Shown here piece after piece: positions 50,870 to 61,700 of a stretch of DNA of 64,000 nt. The notes under the pieces were generated by a model. It made no database searches and was not told the origin of the DNA. It was given only the letters and a program-made list of their open reading frames with translations. This DNA is from Cyanobacteria bacterium SIG30 (lineage in GTDB: Bacteria > Cyanobacteriota > Vampirovibrionia > Gastranaerophilales > Gastranaerophilaceae): the NCBI GenBank assembly GCA_015152475.1, contig SUTW01000002.1:1-64000 (forward strand), given 5' to 3'. The position numbers and the translations under genes were made by a program. Each line of letters opens with the position of its first letter. Position 1 is the first letter of the stretch.

Positions 50870-51373
50870 ATGTTGGATTTTAAAATCGAAACCCTAAAAG
50901 ATAAACACCTCGATGACGTTATGGAAATCGAGGCTTTGTCTTATGGAAAACATCATTGGTCTAGGGAGTCTTTTGAATCAGAAATTTTAAATTCAGCATC
51001 TTCATATTTAAGCGCAGTTAATAAAAATGGAAAATGTATTGGTTATATGGGCATTTGGAAAATAATTGACGAGGCTCATATAACAACACTTGCTGTACAT
51101 CCTGATTATAGAAAAAATAATGTTGCAAAAGCCTTATTGTTGGCACAAATTGATGAATGTACAAAATATGAAATTAAATATTTAACTCTTGAGGTTCGCC
51201 CTTCCAATAAATCGGCGATTAGCTTGTATGAAAAATTTGGTTTTAATTCTCTTGGGGTAAGAAAAAATTATTACCAAGACAACAATGAAGACGCTTTGAT
51301 TATGTGGACAAAAGATATTTTAAGTGATGAATATAAAAATTTATATAATAAAATAAAAGAAGAAATTAAATAA
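50870..51373 (+). CDS. rimI: ribosomal-protein-alanine N-acetyltransferase-like GNAT
   Basis: 167 residues from ATG 50870; the TTG at 50852 is not needed. GNAT fold with acetyl-CoA site (HPDYRKNNVAKALL), LTLEVRPSNKSAISLYEKFGF and RKNYYQDNNEDALIM, typical of RimI. It acetylates protein N-termini; the exact target is not known. No ribosome binding site. bioY follows after 21 bases. Confidence 0.9.
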   Translation: MLDFKIETLKDKHLDDVMEIEALSYGKHHWSRESFESEILNSASSYLSAVNKNGKCIGYMGIWKIIDEAHITTLAVHPDYRKNNVAKALLLAQIDECTKYEIKYLTLEVRPSNKSAISLYEKFGFNSLGVRKNYYQDNNEDALIMWTKDILSDEYKNLYNKIKEEIK

Positions 51374-51394
51374 TTCTTAACCGAGATAAAAATA

Positions 51395-52066
51395 ATGGTG
51401 AATAAAAGATACAAAAAAGAAATAGAGGATTTTATATACAAAGGAGAAAAAACTCCGTTTACTTTGGGTACTCTTGTTGTAGTTATTTTTTGTGTTTTTC
51501 TTTTAATTCTTGCAACATTTAGTGAATTTAATCTGGTTCGTTTTAGACCACTTTTTGAAGATAGTTTCAAAATACTCATGGTCAATTTTCCTTATGTTGC
51601 ACAAATTCCGACCACAATTCTTATTTCCGCAATTTTAGGAATACGTTTTTCTCTGTTGACATTAATTTTGTATATCCTTTTGGGACTATTTCTTGTACCG
51701 GTCTTTGGTTATGGTGGTGGCATACAATACGCTAAATTATATGTTTTTGGCTATATTTTAGGTTTTATTCCTGCAACTTTTGCAGTTAATTATTTTTTAA
51801 AAAAATATACTGGTTTTTTAAGTATTTTATATGCGGGTTTAGCTGGTATTTTTTCTGTTTATTTAACTGGTATCTTGTATGCTTTAATTTTGCTTTTATT
51901 TAGACAAATTAATTTTCAATTTTTTGTTGATGCCGTTTTGTATATTGGTTTTACAAGAACTTTTTATGATTTTTTATTGTCAGTTTTTGCAATTTTAATT
52001 TCTTGCCCGATTAAACAAATTTTATGGCTTGCAATGAATAATTCTGTCTCAAAAAGACAAAAATAA
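51395..52066 (+). CDS. bioY: biotin transporter BioY
   Basis: Substrate-binding S component of an ECF transporter, or stand-alone biotin carrier. 223 residues with six membrane helices and the BioY core PTTILISAILGIRFSLLTL and LLGLFLVPVFGYGGG. The N-terminal 40 residues are extra and charged. No ECF ATPase is in the window. It is in the same transcript as rimI. Confidence 0.88.
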   Translation: MVNKRYKKEIEDFIYKGEKTPFTLGTLVVVIFCVFLLILATFSEFNLVRFRPLFEDSFKILMVNFPYVAQIPTTILISAILGIRFSLLTLILYILLGLFLVPVFGYGGGIQYAKLYVFGYILGFIPATFAVNYFLKKYTGFLSILYAGLAGIFSVYLTGILYALILLLFRQINFQFFVDAVLYIGFTRTFYDFLLSVFAILISCPIKQILWLAMNNSVSKRQK

Positions 52067-52195
52067 AATATGACTTTTAAATATAAATCATTAAAATTTT
52101 AATAAAACTACTACAATTATATGATTTTTTGTCATCTTGCTAATTAAAATACAATATTTCTCGTAAACTTAAAGTGGTGAGTGGAGGTTATTTTA

Positions 52196-52858
52196 ATGTT
52201 TAGTCCGACTATACAAAATTATATAAATACGTCAGGCGAAGCAAATATGAGAAAGCGTATTGCTCAATTAGAGGGGTACGTCAAAAGTATTGAAAATAAA
52301 AATATTGAATTACCTAAACAAACCCAAGAAGTTAAGGCACAACCTTTTAAAAATGTTCTTCAGGCAACTCTTGAAGATGGAAAAGTTTTTGATATTGATA
52401 AACCTCCAATTCACAATGTCAAATTTGGTTCAATAACAGATATCGATAAAACAGGTTCATCATCTAACAGTCCAACTTATACAAAAGCTCAAATAATGGA
52501 CTTGATTGAAAAAACTGCTCAAAAATATGGGGTCGATGAAAAGCTTGTAAAAGCTGTTGTTAAGCAAGAATCAGGTTTTAATCCAAAGGCCGAATCAAAA
52601 GCAGGTGCGCAAGGGCTTATGCAACTTATGCCCGCGACTGCAAAAAGTCTTGGTGTTAAAGATAGCCTGAATCCTGTTCAAAATGTCGATGGAGGTGTGC
52701 GTTATTTAAAATCAATGCTTCAAAAATATAACGGTAATAAAATCTTGGCGCTTGCTGCGTACAATGCAGGCCCTGGTGCTGTTTCTAAATACAATGGAGT
52801 TCCGCCATATAAGGAAACGCAAAATTATGTTATGTCAATTTTAAAAGATTATCTGTAA
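52196..52858 (+). CDS. lytic transglycosylase (SLT domain)
   Basis: 220 residues from ATG 52196 with GGAGG ahead; the GTG at 52181 is part of that site. The C-terminal Slt domain (about 100-218) has catalytic Glu125 in KQESGFNP, GAQGLMQLMPATA and LAAYNAGPGAVSKY. No signal peptide; the N-terminal 95 residues contain a coiled coil. Placed directly before fliE, so it may open the peptidoglycan for the flagellar rod, replacing FlgJ; this is inference. Confidence 0.9.
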   Translation: MFSPTIQNYINTSGEANMRKRIAQLEGYVKSIENKNIELPKQTQEVKAQPFKNVLQATLEDGKVFDIDKPPIHNVKFGSITDIDKTGSSSNSPTYTKAQIMDLIEKTAQKYGVDEKLVKAVVKQESGFNPKAESKAGAQGLMQLMPATAKSLGVKDSLNPVQNVDGGVRYLKSMLQKYNGNKILALAAYNAGPGAVSKYNGVPPYKETQNYVMSILKDYL

Positions 52859-52871
52859 AGCGAGGTAAATT

Positions 52872-53201
52872 ATGACAAATTTAGGTCCTAAAATAAATTT
52901 ATTTGAAAGAATTGAACCAAGTAAACTTTCAATGAACACGCCTGCGGGTTCAATGCGAATGAAAAGTATTGAGCAACCAGAAAGTGCTGATTTTAAAACG
53001 GTTTTATCAGGGCTTGTTGAAAATTTAAACAATCAGGCAAATGCGCCTGATCAGGTTTTAAATGATGCTGTTATGGGTAATGCAGATGTTCATGAAGTTA
53101 TGAGTGCAATACAAAAATCTGATATTCAAGTAACAATTGCAACAACAGTTGTTGGTAAAGTCATACAAACGTATGAAAAAATATCTCAAATTGCAATTTA
53201 G
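52872..53201 (+). CDS. fliE: flagellar hook-basal body protein FliE
   Basis: Connects the MS ring to the rod. 109 residues; the C-terminal FliE pattern is clear (DFKTVLSGLVENLNNQAN, ADVHEVMSAIQKSDIQVTIA, VGKVIQTYEKISQI). RBS GAGG, 13 bases after the transglycosylase. Confidence 0.93.
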   Translation: MTNLGPKINLFERIEPSKLSMNTPAGSMRMKSIEQPESADFKTVLSGLVENLNNQANAPDQVLNDAVMGNADVHEVMSAIQKSDIQVTIATTVVGKVIQTYEKISQIAI

Positions 53202-53264
53202 GTATTAACTAATATTCAAAAAGATAGTATAATAACAAGTAGGGCGAGGAAAATTTAATACACC

Positions 53265-54962
53265 ATGGATTTTAAGGCATTATTAGAAAAATTTAAAGAA
53301 AATAAAACACTTTTATATGGCGCAATAGCTGCCGTTGTTGTTGTATTGGCTTTATTTGTAATGGTTGGCGTTGTTAATAGTTCTAATGCAAATAAAACTA
53401 CAGGTGGTGAAGTTAAAAGAGAAGAACCGTTAAAAGAAGATGTAAAATTATTTACAACAGATAATATTGGTACAGCTCTTGAAGTTCAAGCTTTACTTGC
53501 CCGTCAAGGTATTGAAGCTGAAAGAGAATTAGATGGTAACAAATCAGTTATTGTTTTAAGAAAAAAAGTTAACAAAATGAAAGACAGAGATATGGCGCTT
53601 TTGGCAATTGTTAAAAGTGGTTTAGTTGATCAACATGTTGGACTTGAAATTTTTGATAAAGGTGATTTTACATCAACAAAAGAAGATAAAAAAATTAGAC
53701 TTGTACGCGCTATAAATGGTGAACTTGCAAGACTTATAAGAAAAATCCCACCTATTGAAAATGCGCAAGTTTTTGTTTCAATTCCTGAACAAACTTTCTT
53801 TAAAGCGGATAAAAAACCTATAACTGCAACTGTTCAAGTGACTATCCCAAGTGGAGAAAAACTTGATAATATGAAGGTTAAGGCAATTAAGAATTTGCTT
53901 TTAGGTGCAGTTCAAGATTTACAAGCTGAAAATATTTCAATTACTGACACAAATGGAAATGTGTATAACAGCATTTCTGATTCCCATGATGATGCACTTG
54001 CAAGAATTGAAGAAAATGATCGTTATATGCAGGCAAAAGTTGCTCAGCAATTAGACAGACTTGTTGGCAAAGGAAATTATGTTGTAACTGTTTCAACATT
54101 TTTAACGCAAGCACCTGTTGAAAAAACAAGTATTGTATATGACCCTAGTTCTAAAACTTCTGTAACTGAACAAGGTTTTACAGAAAGTCTAGGAGATAAT
54201 TCATCTGATGTTAATTCTGCAACAAACGCAGTTAGCACATACTTGCCTTATGGAGTTGGCGGTGGTTCTTCATCTGCATCACAAGATAGAAAATATTCAA
54301 GATCTGCAACGGAAACTCAATACGGCGTTTCTAAAACTCAAATCAATGAATATATGAACAAAGGTGTTATTGAAGAAATTTCAATAGCGGTTTCTATGGA
54401 ACAATCTGCAGTTCCTATTACAATGAGTTTACAAGAACTTAAAGAGCTTATCGCAAGAAGCGCAAGTCCAAAAGTTAACCCTGATAATGTTTCTTTGGCG
54501 TTCATTGATTCACATGATGCAATTCTTGCACCAGATAAAGAAAATGAACTTCCAAAACCAGAAGAAAGCGGAAATCCTTGGTGGGTTGTTGGTGGCATAT
54601 TATTTATAGGTTTAATTGCTGGCCTTAAACACATAACTTCAAAAGTTAAAAAAGAATCTGCAAAACAAGTTGAAGAGCTTGAATTTTTAAGAAAACTTTC
54701 TCAAAAACAACAACAACAACTTGAAAGCGTTACAAATCAGGCAAGCCAATTAATGCAAAATCAACAAGATTTGGCAAAAACATTGCTCGAACAACAAAAT
54801 ATACAAGCTCTTCAAGCGCAACAACTTGAACAAAAAAGAGCAGTCGTTATGCAAGATGATATCAATATAAAAGAAGTTATATCTGAATTAAGTGCAGATA
54901 TGAATGATATAAATGATAGTGATATTGCAGATAATTTAAAAAAATGGATTGATTCTAATTAA
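53265..54962 (+). CDS. fliF: flagellar MS-ring protein FliF
   Basis: 565 residues. First membrane helix at about 16-36, the YscJ/FliF ring domain from residue 55 (LFTTDNIGTALEVQALLARQ, PIENAQVFVSIPEQTFF), a variable region, the second helix at about 442-458 (WWVVGGILFIGLIAGL), and a cytosolic tail with Gln-rich coiled coil ending DNLKKWIDSN, the segment that binds FliG in other bacteria. Length is typical. Confidence 0.95.
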   Translation: MDFKALLEKFKENKTLLYGAIAAVVVVLALFVMVGVVNSSNANKTTGGEVKREEPLKEDVKLFTTDNIGTALEVQALLARQGIEAERELDGNKSVIVLRKKVNKMKDRDMALLAIVKSGLVDQHVGLEIFDKGDFTSTKEDKKIRLVRAINGELARLIRKIPPIENAQVFVSIPEQTFFKADKKPITATVQVTIPSGEKLDNMKVKAIKNLLLGAVQDLQAENISITDTNGNVYNSISDSHDDALARIEENDRYMQAKVAQQLDRLVGKGNYVVTVSTFLTQAPVEKTSIVYDPSSKTSVTEQGFTESLGDNSSDVNSATNAVSTYLPYGVGGGSSSASQDRKYSRSATETQYGVSKTQINEYMNKGVIEEISIAVSMEQSAVPITMSLQELKELIARSASPKVNPDNVSLAFIDSHDAILAPDKENELPKPEESGNPWWVVGGILFIGLIAGLKHITSKVKKESAKQVEELEFLRKLSQKQQQQLESVTNQASQLMQNQQDLAKTLLEQQNIQALQAQQLEQKRAVVMQDDINIKEVISELSADMNDINDSDIADNLKKWIDSN

Positions 54963-54970
54963 GGAACAAA

Positions 54971-55927
54971 ATGGCACAAAAACAAGAAGACTTAATAAAA
55001 GGTTTTAATCATCAGGCTTTTGCACAAGATTTGGCAAATCAGGCTGGTGAACTTGTGCCAAATGACATATCTGAAGAAGATAAAAAGTTTGTTGTAAGTA
55101 TAGTTCACGATTTTTCGCTTATTGCAGGCGATGCAATTAAAAAAGATGCAACAGTTAAACTTGATGTTAATGATGCCGCAATGCTTGCACAAATTATTGG
55201 TGAATGGTCTTTTCATAAATCAATTGACTTAATTAGAGGTAAAATTGAGCCTAATTTAAGAAAACCAATTCTTGAAAAAGTTGCTTTTACAATTTATGAA
55301 ATTGCAAAACATGCTATTTCAAAAAAAATGCCACAAGAAAAGATAATTGAACTTGTGGAATTTCATGTTAAAAAAAGTTTTAAAGATGCAATTAGTGAGC
55401 TAGTTAATAAAAAAGTTATTAAAGATGATGTCGCAGCGAATGCTCTTCAACAATCTAATGTTGATGTTATAAGTGAGCAAATGCAAAATGCCAATGCGCC
55501 TGTTTCAAATGTTGATGACACCAAAAAGATTAAATTGGCATCACTTGCTTATTTGATAAAAGGTTTTCCAGAGGCTAAAATCAAAAATATTATAAGTAAA
55601 TTTGCACAAGAAGAAGCTGAAATTCTTACACAATATTTAAAAATTGAAAATATCGAAACAAAATTCAGCCCTGTTATTGCTGCAAATTATCTAAAACAAA
55701 TGAAAAAATTTCTTCCTGAACCAACAGCAATTTCTTATGACAGATGTTTTGTTCAATTGTGTAAAATTGTTAAAAATTCGGAAAAAAATAAAATAGAGTG
55801 TATTATAAAAGATGAGAGACCACGCATTAAAAAATTTGTGATGTCAGCATATGAAGATAAACAAATTGAAATGCCGGCAATGGTTGCAGATGTTGTTTGT
55901 AGATACCTAAAAGAAAAAGTTTCATAA
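54971..55927 (+). CDS. unrecognised protein in the fliG position
   Basis: 318 residues, all predicted helical, no signal peptide or membrane helix, eight bases after fliF and directly joined to fliH (TAA-ATG). In standard flagellar operons this place is held by FliG, the rotor protein. Some segments (LASLAYLIKGFPEAKIKNII; IIKDERPRIKKFVM) are vaguely like FliG repeats, but its hallmark EHPQT motif and charged torque helix are not visible. It could be a very divergent FliG or a lineage-specific switch component. RBS AAGGA. Confidence 0.7.
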   Translation: MAQKQEDLIKGFNHQAFAQDLANQAGELVPNDISEEDKKFVVSIVHDFSLIAGDAIKKDATVKLDVNDAAMLAQIIGEWSFHKSIDLIRGKIEPNLRKPILEKVAFTIYEIAKHAISKKMPQEKIIELVEFHVKKSFKDAISELVNKKVIKDDVAANALQQSNVDVISEQMQNANAPVSNVDDTKKIKLASLAYLIKGFPEAKIKNIISKFAQEEAEILTQYLKIENIETKFSPVIAANYLKQMKKFLPEPTAISYDRCFVQLCKIVKNSEKNKIECIIKDERPRIKKFVMSAYEDKQIEMPAMVADVVCRYLKEKVS

Positions 55928-56629
55928 ATGATTATAAGAAGAAAGAACAGCGAAAATCTTTTAAAAGTTGAACTCGAACAAGAAGAAAAAACTATTGGAA
56001 AACGAGATGATATTCTTGTTCAGGTGGAAAATGCTGATATTACGAGTATCGAATTTAAAGAACGCATTGAAAGAAGAAGGGGCGACAGAAGAAAAGGTTA
56101 TAGAAGAATTGATGAAAGAACCTTAGTTTCAAGAGCTCAAGAGGAAGCACAATCAATTAAAGAAACTGCATATAAAGAAGGTTTTGAAAAAGGTTTAGCT
56201 GAATCAAGAGAGGAAATCGCCATCTTTAAAGAATCTTTGCAGTCTTTTTTTGGTGCAAAAAAAGAAATTTGCGAAAATATTTCAAGCCATATTTTAGAAT
56301 TAGGTGTTGAAGTTGCAAAAAAAATCATTAAAAAAGAAGTAGAACTCAATAATGACATTTTAAAAGGTGTTCTAGATGAAGTTCTTGAAAAAATTTCATC
56401 AGATGAGCAAAAAATAACTGTAAAGGTTGCAAATAGTGACTTAGCATACGCGCAATCAATTTTACCAGACTTATTGATAAAAGCGCACATTGAGGCTAAA
56501 ATGTCAATTGTACCAGACGATGAAGTTGAAAAGGGAAGTTGTATTTTAATTGCGTCAAACGGAGTTGTGGATGCTAACTTTAAAACTCAGTTGAAATTAA
56601 TCCAAAACGCATTTGAAATATACGACTAA
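55928..56629 (+). CDS. fliH: flagellar assembly protein FliH
   Basis: 233 residues. Arg-rich patch (RRRGDRRKGYRRIDER) at about 49-64, then FliH/V-ATPase-E-like helices (AYKEGFEKGLAESREE) with GxxxG-like repeats, then a C-terminal domain (HILELGVEVAKKIIKKEVEL; VPDDEVEKGSCIL). It regulates the export ATPase FliI, whose gene is not next to it as usual; flhA follows instead. Confidence 0.85.
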   Translation: MIIRRKNSENLLKVELEQEEKTIGKRDDILVQVENADITSIEFKERIERRRGDRRKGYRRIDERTLVSRAQEEAQSIKETAYKEGFEKGLAESREEIAIFKESLQSFFGAKKEICENISSHILELGVEVAKKIIKKEVELNNDILKGVLDEVLEKISSDEQKITVKVANSDLAYAQSILPDLLIKAHIEAKMSIVPDDEVEKGSCILIASNGVVDANFKTQLKLIQNAFEIYD

Positions 56630-56645
56630 GGGATAAAAGGCACAA

Positions 56646-58718
56646 ATGGAGGCACAACAAAACAATCCAATAGCTGAAGTCTTGATGGCGATTTTTGTAA
56701 TTGGCGTCATTATCATTTTGCTTGTTGAAATGCCTAACTGGGTTATTAACTTTTCAATAAGTTTAAATATTACAATCGGTATTGTCCTTTTAATGATTTC
56801 TCTATATGTGCAACGTCCATTGGAGCTCGCTGCATTTCCTTCAATTATTCTTATGGGGACAATGTTCAGACTCGTTTTATCTATTGCCTCAACACGTTTG
56901 ATTTTGGCAAAAGGTGAAGCAGGTGCTGTTATCGAAGCTTTTGGGAATTTCGTAACCGGTGGAAACTTAGTTGTTGGTTTTGTAATATTTTTAATTATAA
57001 CAATTGTTCAGTTTTTGGTTATTACAAAAGGTGCTGAACGTATTGCTGAGGTTTCTGCAAGGTTTGCACTTGATGCTATGCCAGGTAAACAAATGACAAT
57101 TGACGCAGACTTTAATGCTGGTCTTATATCGCCCGATGAAGCCGTCCAAAGACGTGAAGATCTACAAAGAGAATCAAGCCTGTTTGGTTCTATGGACGGT
57201 GCGATGAAGTTTGTTAAAGGTGATACGATTGCAGGTATCATTATTGTTATTATCAATATTGTGGGTGGTTTGTGCGTTGGTGTTTTAATGAATCAGATGC
57301 CACTTGCCGATGCTGTCGGTAAATATACCGTTTTAACGGTTGGTGACGGTTTGGCATCTCAAATACCTTCTCTTTTGATGTCAATTGCGGCAGGTGTTGT
57401 TATGACAAGATCTACTGCAGCTAGTTCTTCTTTGGGTCAAGATTTATCACTACAAATTTTTGCAAAACCTGGAGCATTAGGGTTTGCCTGTGTGTTTTTG
57501 GGTTTAATTGCAATTACAAGTTATTGGACTCATCTTCCTTGGTGGCCTTTTGTATTGTTTATTGGTGTAATTGCGGCGGCTGGGTTCTCTGTTGCGGTTA
57601 ATCAAGATATTCAGCAACAAGTTGGTCAGTTAGACAAAGTTAAGCAAAACATGCAAGATTTGGTTAACCCAAATAAAATGTATGAAAGACTCGGTGTTGA
57701 TGTTTTAAATCTTCAAGTAGGTTCTGGTTTACTTGTTATCGCTGACCCTGAACAAAATGGTCAATTGCTTCCAAAAATTGCTGCATTAAGGCAAAGAGTT
57801 ACAGATGAACTTGGATATATTATTCCAAATATAAGAATTATGGACGCATCCGCGATAGCGGATAATGAATATCTAATTGCAGTTAGAGGTAATACTGTTT
57901 CAACAGGTATGGTTTATCCTGGCAAGTTGATGGTTATTGCTGACCAATGGGATGCAACTGGTGCGAAATTGCCGGAAAATGCCATAGTTAGTGTTGATCC
58001 TACTTATCAAACTCAGGCATATTGGATTAATCCAGAAGATATTGCAGAAAATGCTTCGAATGTTACTGCTGTTGACAGTGTCGATGTAATTGTTACTCAT
58101 CTTCAAGATTGCGTGCGTAAATATGTAGATGAAGTTATGACAAAAACTGATGTTCTGAAACTTATGGAACTTGTAAAATCTCAAGACCCAACACTTGTTA
58201 ACGATTTAGTACCAACAATTATTTCAACTTCTGATTTAAGAAAAATATTTGTCAATTTAATCAGAGAAAAAGTTTCCATAAGAGATATTATTTTCATATT
58301 TGAAAGACTTTGCGATTATGCAAGATTTTCAAAAGAGCCAGATATTTTATCTGAAAGATTAAGGGCAGCTTTGGGACGTCAAATTTGTCTTGCAAATTCA
58401 CAAAACGGCGTTTTGTATGCTTTGACATTATCTAATGAATGGGAAAAAATGCTTGATGACAGTTGCCAAAGAACAGAACTTGGAACAATGTTTTTACTTA
58501 ATCCAATGCAAGTTCAAGAACTTATTGAAGCAACTGCAAATACAATAATAAGAGCACAAAGAAGTATAGGTAAACAACCGGTTATTTTATGTTCGCCAAG
58601 AATAAGGCTTCCATTATATCAAATGCTTGAAAGACATATTCCAACAATTGTTATTATTTCTTATTCCGAACTTATTACAGATATCAGAGTTGAAGCAATC
58701 GATACAATTGGTGAATAA
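56646..58718 (+). CDS. flhA: flagellar biosynthesis export protein FlhA
   Basis: Export-gate protein of the flagellar type III system. 690 residues: eight membrane helices in the N-terminal half, the FHIPEP signature region (DADFNAGLISPDEAVQRRED, SMDGAMKFVKGDTIAGI), and a cytosolic C-terminal domain. FliE and FliF upstream show it belongs to a flagellum and not to an injectisome. RBS AAAGG precedes ATG 56646. Confidence 0.96.
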   Translation: MEAQQNNPIAEVLMAIFVIGVIIILLVEMPNWVINFSISLNITIGIVLLMISLYVQRPLELAAFPSIILMGTMFRLVLSIASTRLILAKGEAGAVIEAFGNFVTGGNLVVGFVIFLIITIVQFLVITKGAERIAEVSARFALDAMPGKQMTIDADFNAGLISPDEAVQRREDLQRESSLFGSMDGAMKFVKGDTIAGIIIVIINIVGGLCVGVLMNQMPLADAVGKYTVLTVGDGLASQIPSLLMSIAAGVVMTRSTAASSSLGQDLSLQIFAKPGALGFACVFLGLIAITSYWTHLPWWPFVLFIGVIAAAGFSVAVNQDIQQQVGQLDKVKQNMQDLVNPNKMYERLGVDVLNLQVGSGLLVIADPEQNGQLLPKIAALRQRVTDELGYIIPNIRIMDASAIADNEYLIAVRGNTVSTGMVYPGKLMVIADQWDATGAKLPENAIVSVDPTYQTQAYWINPEDIAENASNVTAVDSVDVIVTHLQDCVRKYVDEVMTKTDVLKLMELVKSQDPTLVNDLVPTIISTSDLRKIFVNLIREKVSIRDIIFIFERLCDYARFSKEPDILSERLRAALGRQICLANSQNGVLYALTLSNEWEKMLDDSCQRTELGTMFLLNPMQVQELIEATANTIIRAQRSIGKQPVILCSPRIRLPLYQMLERHIPTIVIISYSELITDIRVEAIDTIGE

Positions 58719-58743
58719 ATTTACCTAACTTAATATTTATTTG

Positions 58744-58752
58744 TGTTAATTT
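58744..58752 (+). promoter_or_regulatory. extended -10 of leaderless dnaE transcript
   Basis: TGT-TAATTT; exactly six bases to ATG 58759. Confidence 0.6.
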
Positions 58753-58758
58753 ATTCAT

Positions 58759-61700
58759 ATGAAGTATGTTCCATTACATTTGCACACAGAATACAGTTTA
58801 CTAGATGGCGCAATCAAAATAAAAGATTTATTTGATTTTGCCAAAAAGAATGATATGCCTGCTGTTGCAATTACGGACCATGGAACAATGTATGGAATTA
58901 TCGAATTTTATCTTCAAGGTAAAGAAGTTCCTGAGGTTAAACCTCTTATTGGTTGTGAATTTTATATTTGTGACGGAGATGTTCTGGAAGATAAAACAAC
59001 CAAAAAAACACTATATCACTTAGTTTTGATTGCAAAAAATAATGTAGGTTATCAAAATTTAATTAAACTAGATTCGATTGCAACAACTCAGGCTTTTTAT
59101 TATAAACCACGTATTAACCGTGAAATTTTAAAAGAACATTCTGAAGGGCTTATTTGTTTATCCGCCTGCATTCAAGGTGAACTTGCAAATTACGTTCTAT
59201 ATAAAAGTGAAGAAGAGGCTTTTGAAGTTGCAAAATGGTATAAAGAATTATTTGGTGAAGATTATTATATAGAAATTCAAGACCATGGGCTTGTTGAACA
59301 GAAAAAATCTAATCCAACATTGATAAAAATTGCAAAAGAATTAGATATTCCGATTGTTATTACAAATGATAGTCACTATTTGTTAAAAGATGATAGCTTG
59401 TGGCATGATACACTTTTATGTGAACAAACTAAATCTTTAAAAACTGACCAAAATAGATTTAAATTCTCTAACAATGAATTTTATGTAAAAACTGTTGAAG
59501 AATTAAGAAAAGCATTTGACTGGCTTGATGATGAAACTTTTGAAAGCGCAATAGAAAATACGGTAAAATTAGCAGAAAAATGTGATGTTAAAATTGAACT
59601 TGGTAAATCACATCTTCCAAGTTATCCAATTCCAGAAGGTTATACACTTGATAGTTATTTTGACTTTTTATGTAGAGAAGGTCTTAAAAAACATTATGGT
59701 GATGAAAATGGTAATATTCCAAAAGAAGTTGAAAAAAGATATCTTTATGAAAAAAGCGTAATTGACAAAATGGGCTTCCCTGCTTATTTCTTGATTACTT
59801 GGGATTTTATAAACTGGGCGAAAACTCATGGAGTTCCAACTGGTCCTGGTCGTGGTTCTGCGGCAGGAAGTTTGGTTGCCTTTGCGCTTGGAATAACAGC
59901 GCTTGACCCTATCCGCCATAATTTACTGTTTGAAAGATTTTTAAATCCAGAACGTATTTCGATGCCTGATATAGATATCGACTTTTGCAAAAGACGTCGT
60001 GGCGAAGTTATTGATTATGTAACTGAAAAATATGGTGATGACCATGTTTGCCAAATCATCACGTTTGGCACATTGGCTGCGAAAGCTGCCGTTAAAGCAG
60101 TTGCTCGTGTTTATGATATTCCGTTTGCTGAAAGTAACAGGGTTTCAGGTATGATTCCAACTGGTCCTGGAATTAAAATTGACGATGCTCTTTTAGATGG
60201 CATGGAGCTTAAAAAATTATGCGATTCTGATGCTTCTGTTAAAAAATGGATTGATGAAGCAAGACACTTAGAGGGTATTAAAAACCAAGTTGGTACACAC
60301 GCTGCAGGTGTTATTATTTCTCATAAACCATTAGATGAAATAATCCCTATTGCATTATCAAAAGAAAAAACTACAACAACTCAATATCCAATGGCTGCTA
60401 TTGAAAAATTGGGTCTTTTGAAGATGGACTTTCTTGGTCTTGAAACTTTGACAATTATTCATGATGCGCTTGAATTAATTAAAAAAAGACATAATGTTGA
60501 TATAGATATTAATAAAATACCGCTAGATGATGCAAAAGTTTTTGAAATGCTTCAAAGAGGTGATACAGATGCTGTATTCCAATTAGAATCTGGTGGTATG
60601 AGAAAGCTGGTGAAGGAGTTAAAACCAACAGTTTTTGAAGACCTAGGTGCGCTTGTTGCCCTTTTTCGTCCAGGACCGTTAGAAGCTGGCATGATTAAGG
60701 ATTTCGTTGAAAGAAAACACGGAAAACAAAAAATTATATATGCTCATCCTTTACTTGAAAATATTTTAAAAGATACATATGGTACTCTTGTTTATCAAGA
60801 GCAGATTATGCAAATTTTCCAAGTGCTTGCAGGTTATACATTAGGTGGTGCCGATATGGTGCGCCGTATGATGGGTAAGAAAAAACTTGACGAAATGGCA
60901 AAACAAAAAGGTATCTTTATTGAAGGTGCTGGCAAAAATGGTATGCCGGAAAAAGATGCTTCAGTTCTTTTTGAACAAATTGAAAGTTTTGCAAAATACT
61001 GTTTCAACAGAGCTCACAGTTCTGCGTATGCATTTGTTGCTTATCAAACAGCTTACCTTAAAGCTCATTATCCTGTTGAATTTATGTGTGCAAACTTAAC
61101 TTCTCAGGCAAACGACCAGGATAAAACACAAAGCTATATCTTACAATGTCAATCATTAGGTATTGAAGTTTTACCACCTGACATCAATAAATCTGGTTCT
61201 GGATTTGCACCGGATGGTGATAATATTCGTTTTGGTTTAAATTCTATTAAAGGTGTTGGGCAAGCTGTTATATCTGAAATTATAGATGAAAGAGAGAAAA
61301 ACGGTCCATTTGAAAGTTTTGTAGATTTTTGTTCAAGAGTTGATGCAAAATGTTTGAATAAAAAGTGTTTAGAGTCACTTATTAAGACCGGAGTATTTTC
61401 AAATATTGAAAGAAGCAGAAAACAACTTTTGGAAAATTTAGAAAATGTTGTTGAATTTGTTAAGGTTTCAAATGCTTCAAAAGATATTGGACAAGTTAGT
61501 CTTTTTGCAGGGCTTGGTGATAGTGCACAAGAACTAAATATTCCAACTTTTGAACTTCAAGGTTCAAGTGAAGAATTTGCCGATAACGAAATACAAATGT
61601 TCGAAAAAGAGCTTATGGGCATTTATGTATCTTCTCACCCATTATCAAGTATTAAAGATACCCTTAAATATTTAACAACAGACACAATCAAGGATATTTT

